From: Thermosulfurimonas sp. F29
Lineage (GTDB): Bacteria > Desulfobacterota > Thermodesulfobacteria > Thermodesulfobacteriales > Thermodesulfobacteriaceae
Direction of reading: 5' to 3'
Length of the DNA: 64,000 nucleotides
NCBI RefSeq assembly: GCF_019688735.1
Contig: NZ_JAIFYA010000001.1
Coordinates: 372,001-436,000 of the forward strand
The first letter of the stretch is position 1. Each line of letters opens with the position of its first letter. Positions 17,232 to 25,409 of this stretch are shown here, piece by piece. Position numbers and translations under genes: made by a program. The notes under the pieces were generated by a model that was not told the DNA's origin, ran no database searches, and saw nothing but the letters and a program-made list of their open reading frames with translations.

Positions 17232-20132
17232 ATGAGGCTTCCCAAAACGGAACTTCCGCTCAAACGCCCGGCCCTGGTGGTGCTTTCCTATCGCTACCTG
17301 CTCCGGGACGAATCCGGCCGGCTGCTGGAAACCCCGGAGGAGATGTTCTGGAGGGTGGCCCGTGCCGTGGCCGAGGCCGAAGCCCTCTTCGGGGAAGACC
17401 CCGAGTACTGGGCCGAGCGGTTTTATCGCCTCCTGGCCTCGCTGGAGTTTCTCCCCAACTCTCCCACCCTCATGAACGCCGGTCTCCCTCTGGGGCAGCT
17501 TTCGGCCTGTTTCGTGCTTCCGGTAGAGGATTCGCTGGAGGGCATCTTCGAGACCCTCAAGGCCGCGGCCCTCATCCACAAGTCCGGAGGGGGCACGGGT
17601 TTCTCCTTTTCCCGTCTGAGGCCCAGGGGGGACCCCGTACGAAGCACCCAGGGGGTGGCCAGCGGCCCGGTCTCCTTCATGCGGGTGTTCGACGCCGCCA
17701 CCGAGGCCATCAAACAGGGGGGCAAGCGCCGGGGGGCCAACATGGGCATCCTTCGGGTGGACCACCCCGACATAGAGGAGTTCATCCGGGTAAAGTCCGA
17801 TCCCGAAGAGCTGACCAACTTCAATCTCTCGGTGGCCGTAACCGACGCCTTCATGGAGGCTGTGAGAAGGGACGATCTCTTCCCTCTGATCAATCCCCGC
17901 ACCGGAAGGGAGGTGCGCCGGGTAAAGGCCCGCAGGATCTTTGATCTCCTGGTGGAAAACGCCTGGCGCACCGGAGACCCGGGCGTCATCTTCATCGACA
18001 CCATCAACCGGGCCAATCCTACCCCTCTCCTCGGCGAGATCGAAAGCACCAATCCCTGCGTCCCGGAAGACACCTGGGTAATGACCGCCGAGGGGCCCCG
18101 TCAGGTAAAGGATCTCCTGCACCGACCCTTTTGGGCCCGACTGAACGGAACCGATCACTTATCACCGGAGGGATTTTTTTCTACCGGCAAGAGACCCGTC
18201 CTGGAAATACGCACCAAAGAAGGCTTTCATTTAAGAGTTACGGAAAACCATCTCCTTTTACGGGTCTCCCGCCTCACGAGATACTCCATCCAAACCGAAT
18301 GGGTACCGGCTCGGGACCTTCGTCCCGGAGATCGTCTTTTGGTAAACGCCCATCTTGAAAAGGCTTCCTGGCCGGGATTCGGAAGTTTTGAGGAGGGATA
18401 CCTCTTAGGGCTACTCCTTGGAGACGGGACTTTTAAAAAGGATAAAGCGGTACTTTCCGTCTGGGCTAACGGTGCCAACGGAATACGGGGAATCTTAAAC
18501 GAGGCCCTGAAAGCCATCCAGACCCTTCCACACCGAAAGGATTTCCGTGGCTGGCAATTTCTCGCGGAAAGAAAAGAATACCGACTGGCAAGCGCCGCTC
18601 TGAGGGATCTGGCCTATTCTTTGGGACTTAAGCCCGGTTACAAAAAAATTACTCCCTTTATGGAGAAAGCGTCCAGCGAGTTCTATCGAGGACTTTTGCG
18701 CGGCCTATTTGATGCTAATGGTTCCGTGCAAGGCCATCAAAAAAAGGGCGTAAGCATAAGACTAGCCCAATCCGATCTGGGATTACTTCAGGTCGTGCAA
18801 CGGATGCTCCTTCGTCTGGGCATCTTTTCGAAGATTTATACTTATCGCCGAAAAGAAGGTCATCGGTTTTTGCCAGACGGCAAGGGAGGAAAGGCCCTCT
18901 ATTTCACCAGGGCCAATCATGAACTGGTTATCTCCGGAGAGAACTTGAAACGCTTCGAAGAAATTATCGGTTTTACCCACCAGGGTAAGGCCCGGTGCTT
19001 GCAAGAGCTTCTGGTCCGATACCAGCGTGCCCTCAATCGGGAACGCTTCCTGGTAGAAGTAACGGAAATTGTACCCGCCGGGGAAGAAGAGGTTTTCGAC
19101 TGTCGGGTGCCGGGGGTCAACGCCTTTGATGCCAACGGATTCATAGCCCACAACTGCGGGGAGCAACCCCTTCTTCCCTACGAGTCCTGCAACCTGGGCT
19201 CCATCAACCTTTCCCGTTTCGTGAAAAAGGGTCGGGTGGATTACGACCGACTCCGGGAGACCGTGCACCTGGCCGTGCGCTTCCTGGACGATGTCATCGA
19301 GGTCAACCGGTTCCCGCTGCCCCAGATCGCCCGCATGACCCGCATCACCCGGAAGATCGGTCTCGGGGTGATGGGGTTCGCCGATCTTCTAATCCGGCTC
19401 GGAATCCCTTACGACTCCGAGGAGGCCGTGCGCCTGGCCTCGGAAATCATGGCCTTCATAGAACGGGAATCTCTGGCGGAAAGCGCCCGTCTCGGAGAGA
19501 AGCGGGGAAGTTTTCCGGCCTTTCCCGGAAGTATGTGGGAAAGACGGGGATTCCCTCACCTGCGCAACGCCACCACCACCACCATCGCCCCCACCGGCAC
19601 CATTTCCCTCATCGCCGGAACCTCCTCGGGGATCGAACCCCTCTTCGCCCTGGCCTATCGGCGTCGGGCCCTGGGCGGGGTGGAGTGGGTGGAAGTCCAC
19701 GAGGAATTCCTGCGCGTGCTCGAAAAAGAAGGGCTCGCCTCTGAAAGGCTCCTCGCGCGGGTGATCGAAACCGGGAACCTTTCCGGAATCCCGGATCTGC
19801 CCGAAAGACTGCGTCGACTCTTCGTTACGGCCTTCGAGATATCTCCGGAAAGACACTTGGCCATCCAGGCCGCCTTTCAGCGCCACACGCACAACGCCGT
19901 CTCCAAGACCATCAACCTCCCGGAATCCGCGGGAAAGGAGGAGGTGGCCCGGATTTATCTCAAGGCCTACGAGATGGGCCTCAAGGGGGTGACGGTTTAC
20001 CGTTACGGCTCCCGTCCGGAGCAGGTTCTGGAGGTCCCCGGTCGGGAGGCCTGCCCGGATTGCGGGAAACGACTGGATCCCCGGGAACACTGTTTCTTCT
20101 GTGCCGGGTGCGGCTACTCGGCCTGCGGTTGA
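17232..20132 (+). CDS. nrdJ: Class II (B12-dependent) ribonucleotide reductase with an intein
   Basis: Reduces ribonucleoside diphosphates to deoxyribonucleotides using adenosylcobalamin, without oxygen. The precursor is 966 residues; removing a 366-residue intein (276-641) leaves a 600-residue enzyme. Extein signatures are [13 protein letters not shown] (first redox Cys), [55 protein letters not shown] and the phosphate loop [16 protein letters not shown]. By analogy with Thermotoga NrdJ, the Cys right after the intein is the thiyl-radical cysteine, and the Cys 11 residues later pairs with that of SACF. The C-terminus has a CPDCGKRL ... [12 protein letters not shown] zinc-type motif. ATG 17223 is an alternative start. 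Confidence 0.95.
   Translation: [966 protein letters not shown]
18057..19154 (+). mobile_element. Intein with LAGLIDADG homing endonuclease inside nrdJ
   Basis: 366 residues in frame, bounded by NP|C at the start and AHN|C at the end. Splicing block A is [20 protein letters not shown]. Block B contains the TENH motif. The C-terminal blocks read [12 protein letters not shown] and ANGFIAHN with the usual His-Asn end; the +1 residue is Cys. Two LAGLIDADG-type helices, [12 protein letters not shown] (intein residues 115-126) and [11 protein letters not shown] (around 213-223), both keep their acidic residues, so the endonuclease may be active. Base composition is visibly more AT-rich than the flanking extein, as expected for a mobile element. 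Confidence 0.95.
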
Positions 20133-20842
20133 GCCGGCCGCAGGTGCACGCAATCTCCCCAGAGTATCTCCTGTCTCCCCTCCGCGGTCTCCACAATCAA
20201 ACCCCCCCGCTCGCTCACCTCCCGGGCCACCCCCACCACCTCCCCCTCCGGAAGGATCACCCGCACCCGCTTCCCCAGGGTCTCGGCGAAGGTCTTCCAC
20301 AGGGAAACCATCCTTTCCGGGGGCAGGTAAAGGTAGGTCTCGAGGCGGGGAAGGAGAACCGATAGCAGTTCCTCCCGGGGTACGGTTCGTCCAAGGATCT
20401 CGCGGAGGGCCACCGCCTGCGGTTGGTGCGCGGAGACGGGGAGGTTCAGGTTGAGCCCCAGGCCCACCAGGACATATTCCGGCCGGTTGCCCCGGAAGGA
20501 GGCCTCAAGGAGGATCCCCCCCAGTTTGCGCCCGGCAAAGAGGATGTCGTTGGGCCACTTGACGGTGACCGGAATCCCGTATTCTTCCCTCAGGATTTCG
20601 GCCACCGCCGCGGCCGCGCCCAGGGAAAGCACCGGGAGGACCTCTCCTGGAAGGGAGGGACGCACCACCAGCGTGAGGTAAAGTCCGCCCTCGGGAGAGA
20701 GCCAGCTTCGTCCCCGGCGTCCTCGGCCGCGGGTCTGCCGGTCCGCCACCACCGCTCCGGTAAAACCATCCCCGGCCAGACGCCGGGCCTCGTCCATGGT
20801 GCTCGAAAGCTCGCGATAGTACCTGACTTCGGGGATCTTCAT
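20114..20842 (-). CDS. birA: Biotin-[acetyl-CoA-carboxylase] ligase
   Basis: 242 residues. Activates biotin as biotinyl-AMP and attaches it to carboxylase lysines. The catalytic signatures are SSTMDEARRLA, the GRGRRGRSW adenylate loop, VKWPNDILF and KLGGILLEA. It lacks the N-terminal DNA-binding domain, so it is probably not a repressor. ATG 20842 is chosen because the extension to 20929 is unlike the family. The 3' end overlaps the end of convergent nrdJ by 19 bases. Confidence 0.95.
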   Translation of the reverse strand: MKIPEVRYYRELSSTMDEARRLAGDGFTGAVVADRQTRGRGRRGRSWLSPEGGLYLTLVVRPSLPGEVLPVLSLGAAAAVAEILREEYGIPVTVKWPNDILFAGRKLGGILLEASFRGNRPEYVLVGLGLNLNLPVSAHQPQAVALREILGRTVPREELLSVLLPRLETYLYLPPERMVSLWKTFAETLGKRVRVILPEGEVVGVAREVSERGGLIVETAEGRQEILWGDCVHLRPAQPQAE

Positions 20843-20927
20843 GGCCTCGGTGTTCGGCAAGGTTGGCAAAGCGCTCCGATCGTGTTTAAGTTTAAAGTCT
20901 AAGGGGAAGGAAGGAAAGGGTGCGCCC

Positions 20928-21233
20928 ATGAGAGGATGGAAGAGGTTTTTCAGGAAAAACTGGTGCTGGCTCTGTGGAGGGGCCCTGGCCCTGCTGGCGT
21001 ATTACGCCGTGGGGCACCTTACCGAAAGGATCAGGGTGGAGCCGGAACGGATGAGTCCACTTTCTATCGAGGAGGTCCGGCTTCTCAAGGCCTATCACGG
21101 AGCCAGGGTGGTGCGGGAGAAAAACGGACGCTGGTACTTCCTCGGCCCTCACGGACGGCGCTGGTATCCGCTCACCACGCAGGCCGCCTGCCGGGACCTG
21201 AAGCTGGCCTGCACCGAAACCGCCTCTAAATGA
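20928..21233 (+). CDS. Small single-pass membrane protein, unknown
   Basis: 101 residues. A basic N-terminus (MRGWKRFFRKNW) is followed by one transmembrane helix (CGGALALLAYYAVGHL), then a soluble tail with an aromatic, basic motif (GRWYFLGPHGRRWYPL) and two cysteines near the end. The start has AAGGAAGGAAAGGG upstream. Its TGA overlaps the ATG of the tyrA-like gene (ATGA), implying co-translation. I do not recognise it. It diverges from birA, whose start is 85 bases away. Confidence 0.65.
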   Translation: MRGWKRFFRKNWCWLCGGALALLAYYAVGHLTERIRVEPERMSPLSIEEVRLLKAYHGARVVREKNGRWYFLGPHGRRWYPLTTQAACRDLKLACTETASK

Positions 21234-22072
21234 AACCCTCCCGGATCGGCATCATCGGTGGCCTTGGCAGGATGGGGGCCTGGTTCGGTCGGGTCTTTTC
21301 CGAGGCCGGCTACCCCGTGCTCGTCTCGGACCTTTCCACCGAACTCTCCAATCAGGACCTCGCCCGGCTCTGCGAGGTGATCATCGTCTCGGTGCCCATG
21401 CGAGTCTTCCCGGAGGTGATCCGGGAAATCGGCCCCCTTCTTCCGGAGACGGCGGGCCTCATCGACCTCTGTTCCTTAAAGGCCCGGGAGGTGGCCCTCA
21501 TGCTGGAGCACTCCCGGTGCGAGGTGGTGGGGGCCCATCCCCTTTTCGGACCCTACGAAAAGGGACTTTCCGGACAGACCGTGGCCCTGTGTCCGGCCCG
21601 GGGGCGGAGGTGGTACGGATGGTTCAGGGACTTCCTGGAAGACCGCGGTGCCCGCACCGTCACGGTGTCCCCGGAGGAACACGATCGGATTATGAGTCTG
21701 GTCCAGGTGCTCAATCACTTCTGGCTCATGGTCCTGGGGGAGGTGCTGGCCGGAAGCGGTCTCGACCTGGAAAGGGTGGCGGCGCTCTCCACCCCCAGTT
21801 TCCGGAAACAACTGGAGATCTTCTCCCGCCTGGCCCCTCAGGATCCCGAGCTTTACACCGCCATCCAGTTCGACAATCCCCGGGGAGAGGAAATACGGGA
21901 ACTCTTCTGGCGCCACGCCCGCAAGCTCTCCGAGCTCATCTCCCGGGGAGACCGGGAAAGTTACCTCCGGGAATTTCGGCGCATGAAAGACCTAGCCCGA
22001 AAGATAGGGACCCTTCTCCGGGGCCCCTCTTCTCACCAGAAAGAGGACCGCACCGACCAGAACCATCAGTAG
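21230..22072 (+). CDS. tyrA: Prephenate dehydrogenase family protein
   Basis: 280 residues. A Rossmann NAD(P) motif stands at the N-terminus (IGIIGGLGRMGAWFGRVF). Next come VIIVSVPMRVFPEVI, IDLCSLK and the substrate-site AHPLFGPYEKGLSGQ, then the helical dimerisation domain (QVLNHFWLMVLGEVL). It should oxidatively decarboxylate prephenate (or dehydrogenate arogenate) in tyrosine synthesis. There is no chorismate mutase domain. The 3' end runs antisense over the last 81 bases of lgt; the final residues (SSHQKEDRTDQNHQ) fall in that overlap and look non-conserved. Confidence 0.9.
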   Translation: MKPSRIGIIGGLGRMGAWFGRVFSEAGYPVLVSDLSTELSNQDLARLCEVIIVSVPMRVFPEVIREIGPLLPETAGLIDLCSLKAREVALMLEHSRCEVVGAHPLFGPYEKGLSGQTVALCPARGRRWYGWFRDFLEDRGARTVTVSPEEHDRIMSLVQVLNHFWLMVLGEVLAGSGLDLERVAALSTPSFRKQLEIFSRLAPQDPELYTAIQFDNPRGEEIRELFWRHARKLSELISRGDRESYLREFRRMKDLARKIGTLLRGPSSHQKEDRTDQNHQ

Positions 22073-22792
22073 ACAGAAAAATTGTCCCCGGGTCATCCAA
22101 CCGAAGAAGAGTCCCACCCCGGGATCCGGCTCCCTGAAGAACTCCAGAAAGAAGCGGATGACCCCGTAAAGGACCAGGAACAGGGCCAGTTTCAACCCCG
22201 GAGCCCAGTCCTTCCGGCGCACCGACCAGAGGATCAAAAAGAGGAGAAGCCCCTCCCCCAGGGCCTCGTAGAGCTGAGAGGGATGTCTGGGCACGGGGCC
22301 TCCGGCCGGAAAGACCATGGCCCAGGGCACATGGGTGGGGCGTCCGTAAAGTTCTCCGTTTATGAAATTTCCCAGGCGGCCGAGGCCGAGCCCTATGGGC
22401 GCGGTAACCACTAGAAGATCCGCCCACCAGAAGAAGTTGAGCCGCCTGCGGCGGGCGTAGATCCAGCCCGCCACCACCGCCCCGATAAGCCCTCCGTGAA
22501 AGGACATCCCCCCGTGCCACACCGCCAGGATCTCAAGGGGCCTCTTCAGGTAGTAACCCGGATAGTAGAAAAAGACATGCCCCAGCCGGGCTCCCACTAT
22601 CAATCCCACTCCCCCCCAGAAGAGCACATCCTCCAGCACCTTGACCAGTTCCGGATGGCCTCTCTCCCGGAGCTGCTTCCGGGCCAGATAGTAGGCGGCG
22701 AGAAAACCCAGAAGGTACATGAGGCCGTACCAGCGCACGGCCACCGGCCCGATGCGCACGATCTCCGGATTGATCTGGGGATAGGGAAGCAT
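21992..22792 (-). CDS. lgt: Prolipoprotein diacylglyceryl transferase
   Basis: A 266-residue inner-membrane enzyme that transfers diacylglycerol from phosphatidylglycerol to the lipobox cysteine of prolipoproteins. Family motifs: RWYGLMYLLGFLAAY, GARLGHVFFYYP, HGGMSFHGGLIGAV, GLGLGRLGNFINGELYGRPT (the Lgt signature) and HPSQLYEA. The start at 22792 (MLPYPQINPEIV) fits; the frame is open further upstream but the extension overlaps the divergent HTH gene. Several lipoproteins encoded in this window are likely substrates. Confidence 0.96.
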   Translation of the reverse strand: MLPYPQINPEIVRIGPVAVRWYGLMYLLGFLAAYYLARKQLRERGHPELVKVLEDVLFWGGVGLIVGARLGHVFFYYPGYYLKRPLEILAVWHGGMSFHGGLIGAVVAGWIYARRRRLNFFWWADLLVVTAPIGLGLGRLGNFINGELYGRPTHVPWAMVFPAGGPVPRHPSQLYEALGEGLLLFLILWSVRRKDWAPGLKLALFLVLYGVIRFFLEFFREPDPGVGLFFGWMTRGQFFCLLMVLVGAVLFLVRRGAPEKGPYLSG

Positions 22793-22856
22793 GGTTCCAT
22801 TATACTCAAAAGTTCTTATCTTTAAACGCGGAGAAAAAACTCCAGGGGGGTGAAGG

Positions 22857-23474
22857 ATGCCGCTGATCATCGTGGGAGCGGAGGAGGTAAGGGAACGGGA
22901 TGTGGACGCCCGGGCGCTGAGGGTATTTCTCAAGGCCCTGGAGATACTGGGAGGTCCGCGGAAGCTCATCGAGATGCGCAACCTCACCTGGGTGACCAGC
23001 CTCATGGAGGCCGCTTACGCCGTCGTGCTCGCGGAGGAGGGCTTCAAGACCGAAGACGACATTGCGGCTTTCCTGGGGCTCACCCGCCAGACGGTGCGCA
23101 ACATCCTCCGGGCCGACCCGGAGCTCGTCATGATGAAACTGGAGGGGGAACTGCGGGAAAAGACCCCCAAGGCCCATACGGCCGGGGGGTTGGCCAAGCT
23201 GGCCTATCGTGAGATCAAGGAGGGGCGGGACGCCCTGCTCTTTTTTTCCAGCGTGATCGAGGAGGGAGCGCGCATCCTGGGCGTGGGCTGGCCGGCGGAG
23301 GTGCTGGCCCGCATAAAGGGGCTTCGTTTTCCCGCCTCCGGAACCGAGGTGGCCGAGAGACTGCGCGGCCTCCAGGTGAGGGGCAGGGACCTCGGTGAGA
23401 TCGCCTCGGCCCGGGACAGCTACGCCCATCCCCGGGAACTGCTCCACCACCTGGCCGAGGCGATCAGGGATTGA
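22857..23474 (+). CDS. Putative helix-turn-helix regulatory protein
   Basis: 205 residues. A segment near residues 62-88 (FKTEDDIAAFLGLTRQTVRNILRADPE) reads as a helix-turn-helix. The region before it (RNLTWVTSLMEAAYAVVLAEE) recalls a domain found beside KaiC-like ATPases in archaea and thermophiles, a tentative link I cannot confirm. The C-terminal half (DALLFFSSVIEEGARILGVGW) is helical with no recognised fold. It diverges from lgt; GGGGGGTGAAGG precedes the ATG. No KaiC-like gene is visible. Confidence 0.75.
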   Translation: MPLIIVGAEEVRERDVDARALRVFLKALEILGGPRKLIEMRNLTWVTSLMEAAYAVVLAEEGFKTEDDIAAFLGLTRQTVRNILRADPELVMMKLEGELREKTPKAHTAGGLAKLAYREIKEGRDALLFFSSVIEEGARILGVGWPAEVLARIKGLRFPASGTEVAERLRGLQVRGRDLGEIASARDSYAHPRELLHHLAEAIRD

Positions 23475-23961
23475 GCTTTCGGGCCAGCTCCTTCAACCTG
23501 AAGTAGCGGAGATACTTCTGGGCCTCCGAGGGAGTAAGCCCCTCACATTCCACCATAAAGAGGGCCGGCGCGGATGCGTTCTCCCGGGAAAGGAGGATAA
23601 CCAGAGTACCTCCCTTTTCCTTTTTCCGGGTGATCCTCTTGGCCGGGAACCCTTCCACCTTGAGGCTTTCCATTCGCTCCTCGGGTGTGTCGTAGCTCAC
23701 CTGCATGGTCAGCGGAAACCACATCCCCTGAACCATACCGCCCACCGCAATGCGCACCGTGAGTCTCCTGGCTTCCGCGGTATAGGTTCTCTCCGCGGTG
23801 GTCATCTCCCCGGCCGGGGTGGTCACGGTCATCCCGGTGGGCTCTCCGGCTTTGAACCCCGGCAGATTCGGCAGGTAGGAATAGAGCTCCGTGTAATTCA
23901 ATCCCAGGGCCGGCCCCACCCACAGCCCGACAAGAATCGCCGCCAGGGCGAGTTTTCTCAT
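23464..23961 (-). CDS. Exported protein, unknown
   Basis: 165 residues beginning with a cleavable signal peptide (MRKLALAAILVGLWVGPALG, probable cleavage after ALG). The mature part is beta-rich (TGMTVTTPAGEMTTAERTY, LTVRIAVGGMVQGMW, LVILLSRE) and has one cysteine near the end (MVECEGLTPSEAQKYL). It follows rpoD closely on the same strand and may be co-transcribed. The 3' end overlaps the end of the convergent HTH gene by 11 bases. I do not recognise the family. Confidence 0.75.
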   Translation of the reverse strand: MRKLALAAILVGLWVGPALGLNYTELYSYLPNLPGFKAGEPTGMTVTTPAGEMTTAERTYTAEARRLTVRIAVGGMVQGMWFPLTMQVSYDTPEERMESLKVEGFPAKRITRKKEKGGTLVILLSRENASAPALFMVECEGLTPSEAQKYLRYFRLKELARKLNP

Positions 23962-23964
23962 CTT

Positions 23965-25296
23965 TTACCTCTCACGATACTTGATGTTTTCCTTTTCGCT
24001 CATCTGGCGCAGCCGGGCCAGGGCCTTCTTTTCGATCTGCCGGATCCGCTCCCGCGAGACCCCGAAGCGCTTGCCGATCTCTTCCAGGGTGTACTCCCCC
24101 TCCTCCCCTATACCGAAGCGCAACCGAATGATCTTTTCCTCCCGCGGGGAGAGGGTGGAAAGCAGGCTCCGGATCTTTTCGGAAAGGTCCTTGTCCTTGA
24201 CCTCCTCGTAGGGGGAGGGGCTATCCTTGTTTTCGATGAAGTCCCCCAGGGTGCTGTCCTCGTCGCCGATGGGAAGCTCCAAGGAGACCGGCTCCCGGGA
24301 GGCCTCGAAGATGGCCAGGATCTTCTCCCGGGGAAGACCGGTGCGCTCGGAAAGCTCCGCCGGGGTGGGCTCCCGGCCGAGCTCCTTGACCAGCTCGTAA
24401 AAGGCCTTGAAGAACTGACTGCGCAGCTCCAGAAAGTGCACCGGCAGCCGGATGGTCCGCGTCTTGTCCAGAATGGCCCGGGTGATGGCCTGACGGATCC
24501 ACCAGGAGGCGTAGGTGCTGAACTTGTTGCCCTTGCGGTAGTCGAACCGAAAGACCGCCCGCATCAGCCCCAGGTTGCCCTCCTGGATGAGGTCGGCGAG
24601 CGGCAGGCCCTGTCCGATGTAGCGCTTGGCGATGGAGACCACCAGGCGCAGGTTGGCCTTGACCATCTCGTCCTTGGCTTTCTCGATCTCCGCGGCCTTC
24701 TCCTGCACCAGCCTGCGGAGCTCCTGAATCTCGTTTTTTTCGGGATACGCCCGGGCGATCTCTTCGGCCTTCTTCACCAGGAAGTTGAGAAGACTCTTCT
24801 TGGGCTTGAGACCGGGATCCCGCTTGCGCCAGAGGGCGATCTCCGCCTTCATGGCCAGGATCTCCGGAAGATCCTCCGGATAGTTCTCGAAGGCCTCCAC
24901 GATGGCGTAAAAACCCTCCCGAATGATCTTGGAAAGCTCCGCCTCCCGCTCCGGGGTAAGGAGGGGGTACTTACCCATCTCCTTGAGGTAGAGACTGGTA
25001 ACCTCCTCGGACTCCGTGGTCTCGGTCTCCTCCGAGGGCTCGAGTTCGCTCTCCGAAAGGGTGGAAAGCTCCTGAATCTTCTTCTGGGCCTCCTTTTCTA
25101 CCCACTCCTCCTTCTCGTAGATCTGCTTCTCGTCCAGGATCTCTATGTTGTTTCTGGAAAGAAAGTCGAAAATTTCTTCTATCTTTTCCGGATCGTCGTA
25201 ATTCTCCGGAAGGATCTCGTTGAGGGCCTCGTAGGTGATGGCCCCCTCCTTCCCCATCTCAAGAAGCTTCTTCTCGAGTTCCTTTTTGGCGCTCAT
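23965..25296 (-). CDS. rpoD: Primary sigma factor RpoD
   Basis: 443 residues. Region 1.2 (SLYLKEMGKYPLLTPEREAEL) is present, as are region 2 with the -10 recognition helix (LRLVVSIAKRYIGQGL, DLIQEGNLGLMRAVFRFDY, FSTYASWWIRQAI), region 3 and region 4.2 (YTLEEIGKRFGVSRERIRQI). Region 1.1 is acidic, as in primary sigma factors. The non-conserved stretch between 1.2 and 2 is short. ATG 25296 is preferred over GTG 25305 from the conserved start and ribosome binding site. Upstream is a good sigma-70 promoter overlapped by a palindrome. Confidence 0.97.
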   Translation of the reverse strand: MSAKKELEKKLLEMGKEGAITYEALNEILPENYDDPEKIEEIFDFLSRNNIEILDEKQIYEKEEWVEKEAQKKIQELSTLSESELEPSEETETTESEEVTSLYLKEMGKYPLLTPEREAELSKIIREGFYAIVEAFENYPEDLPEILAMKAEIALWRKRDPGLKPKKSLLNFLVKKAEEIARAYPEKNEIQELRRLVQEKAAEIEKAKDEMVKANLRLVVSIAKRYIGQGLPLADLIQEGNLGLMRAVFRFDYRKGNKFSTYASWWIRQAITRAILDKTRTIRLPVHFLELRSQFFKAFYELVKELGREPTPAELSERTGLPREKILAIFEASREPVSLELPIGDEDSTLGDFIENKDSPSPYEEVKDKDLSEKIRSLLSTLSPREEKIIRLRFGIGEEGEYTLEEIGKRFGVSRERIRQIEKKALARLRQMSEKENIKYRER

Positions 25297-25332
25297 GACC
25301 CTCACCCACCTTCTTCATCGAGGAGTATGAAC

Positions 25333-25367
25333 TTTTGGTTTATACCAAAAAGAACCGATCTTGACAA
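25333..25367 (-). promoter_or_regulatory. rpoD promoter overlapped by an inverted repeat
   Basis: On the minus strand TTGTCA (25367-25362), 17 bases, TATAAA (25344-25339): five of six matches at each box to the sigma-70 consensus. The -10 box lies within TTTTGGT-4-ACCAAAA (25333-25350), a perfect 7-bp inverted repeat, so a repressor bound there would block rpoD transcription. On the plus strand the same -35 region reads TTGACA, possibly driving the KptA-like gene. Confidence 0.65.
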
Positions 25368-25409
25368 GTTCTTTCAATAAGGTAAACACTGAACCGTAAA
25401 AAGTCAAAA

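Noticed and set aside
16734-18158. A 474-codon minus-strand frame crossing the antiporter and nrdJ
   Set aside because: It lies out of frame with the real antiporter and antisense to nrdJ, and has no recognisable domain.
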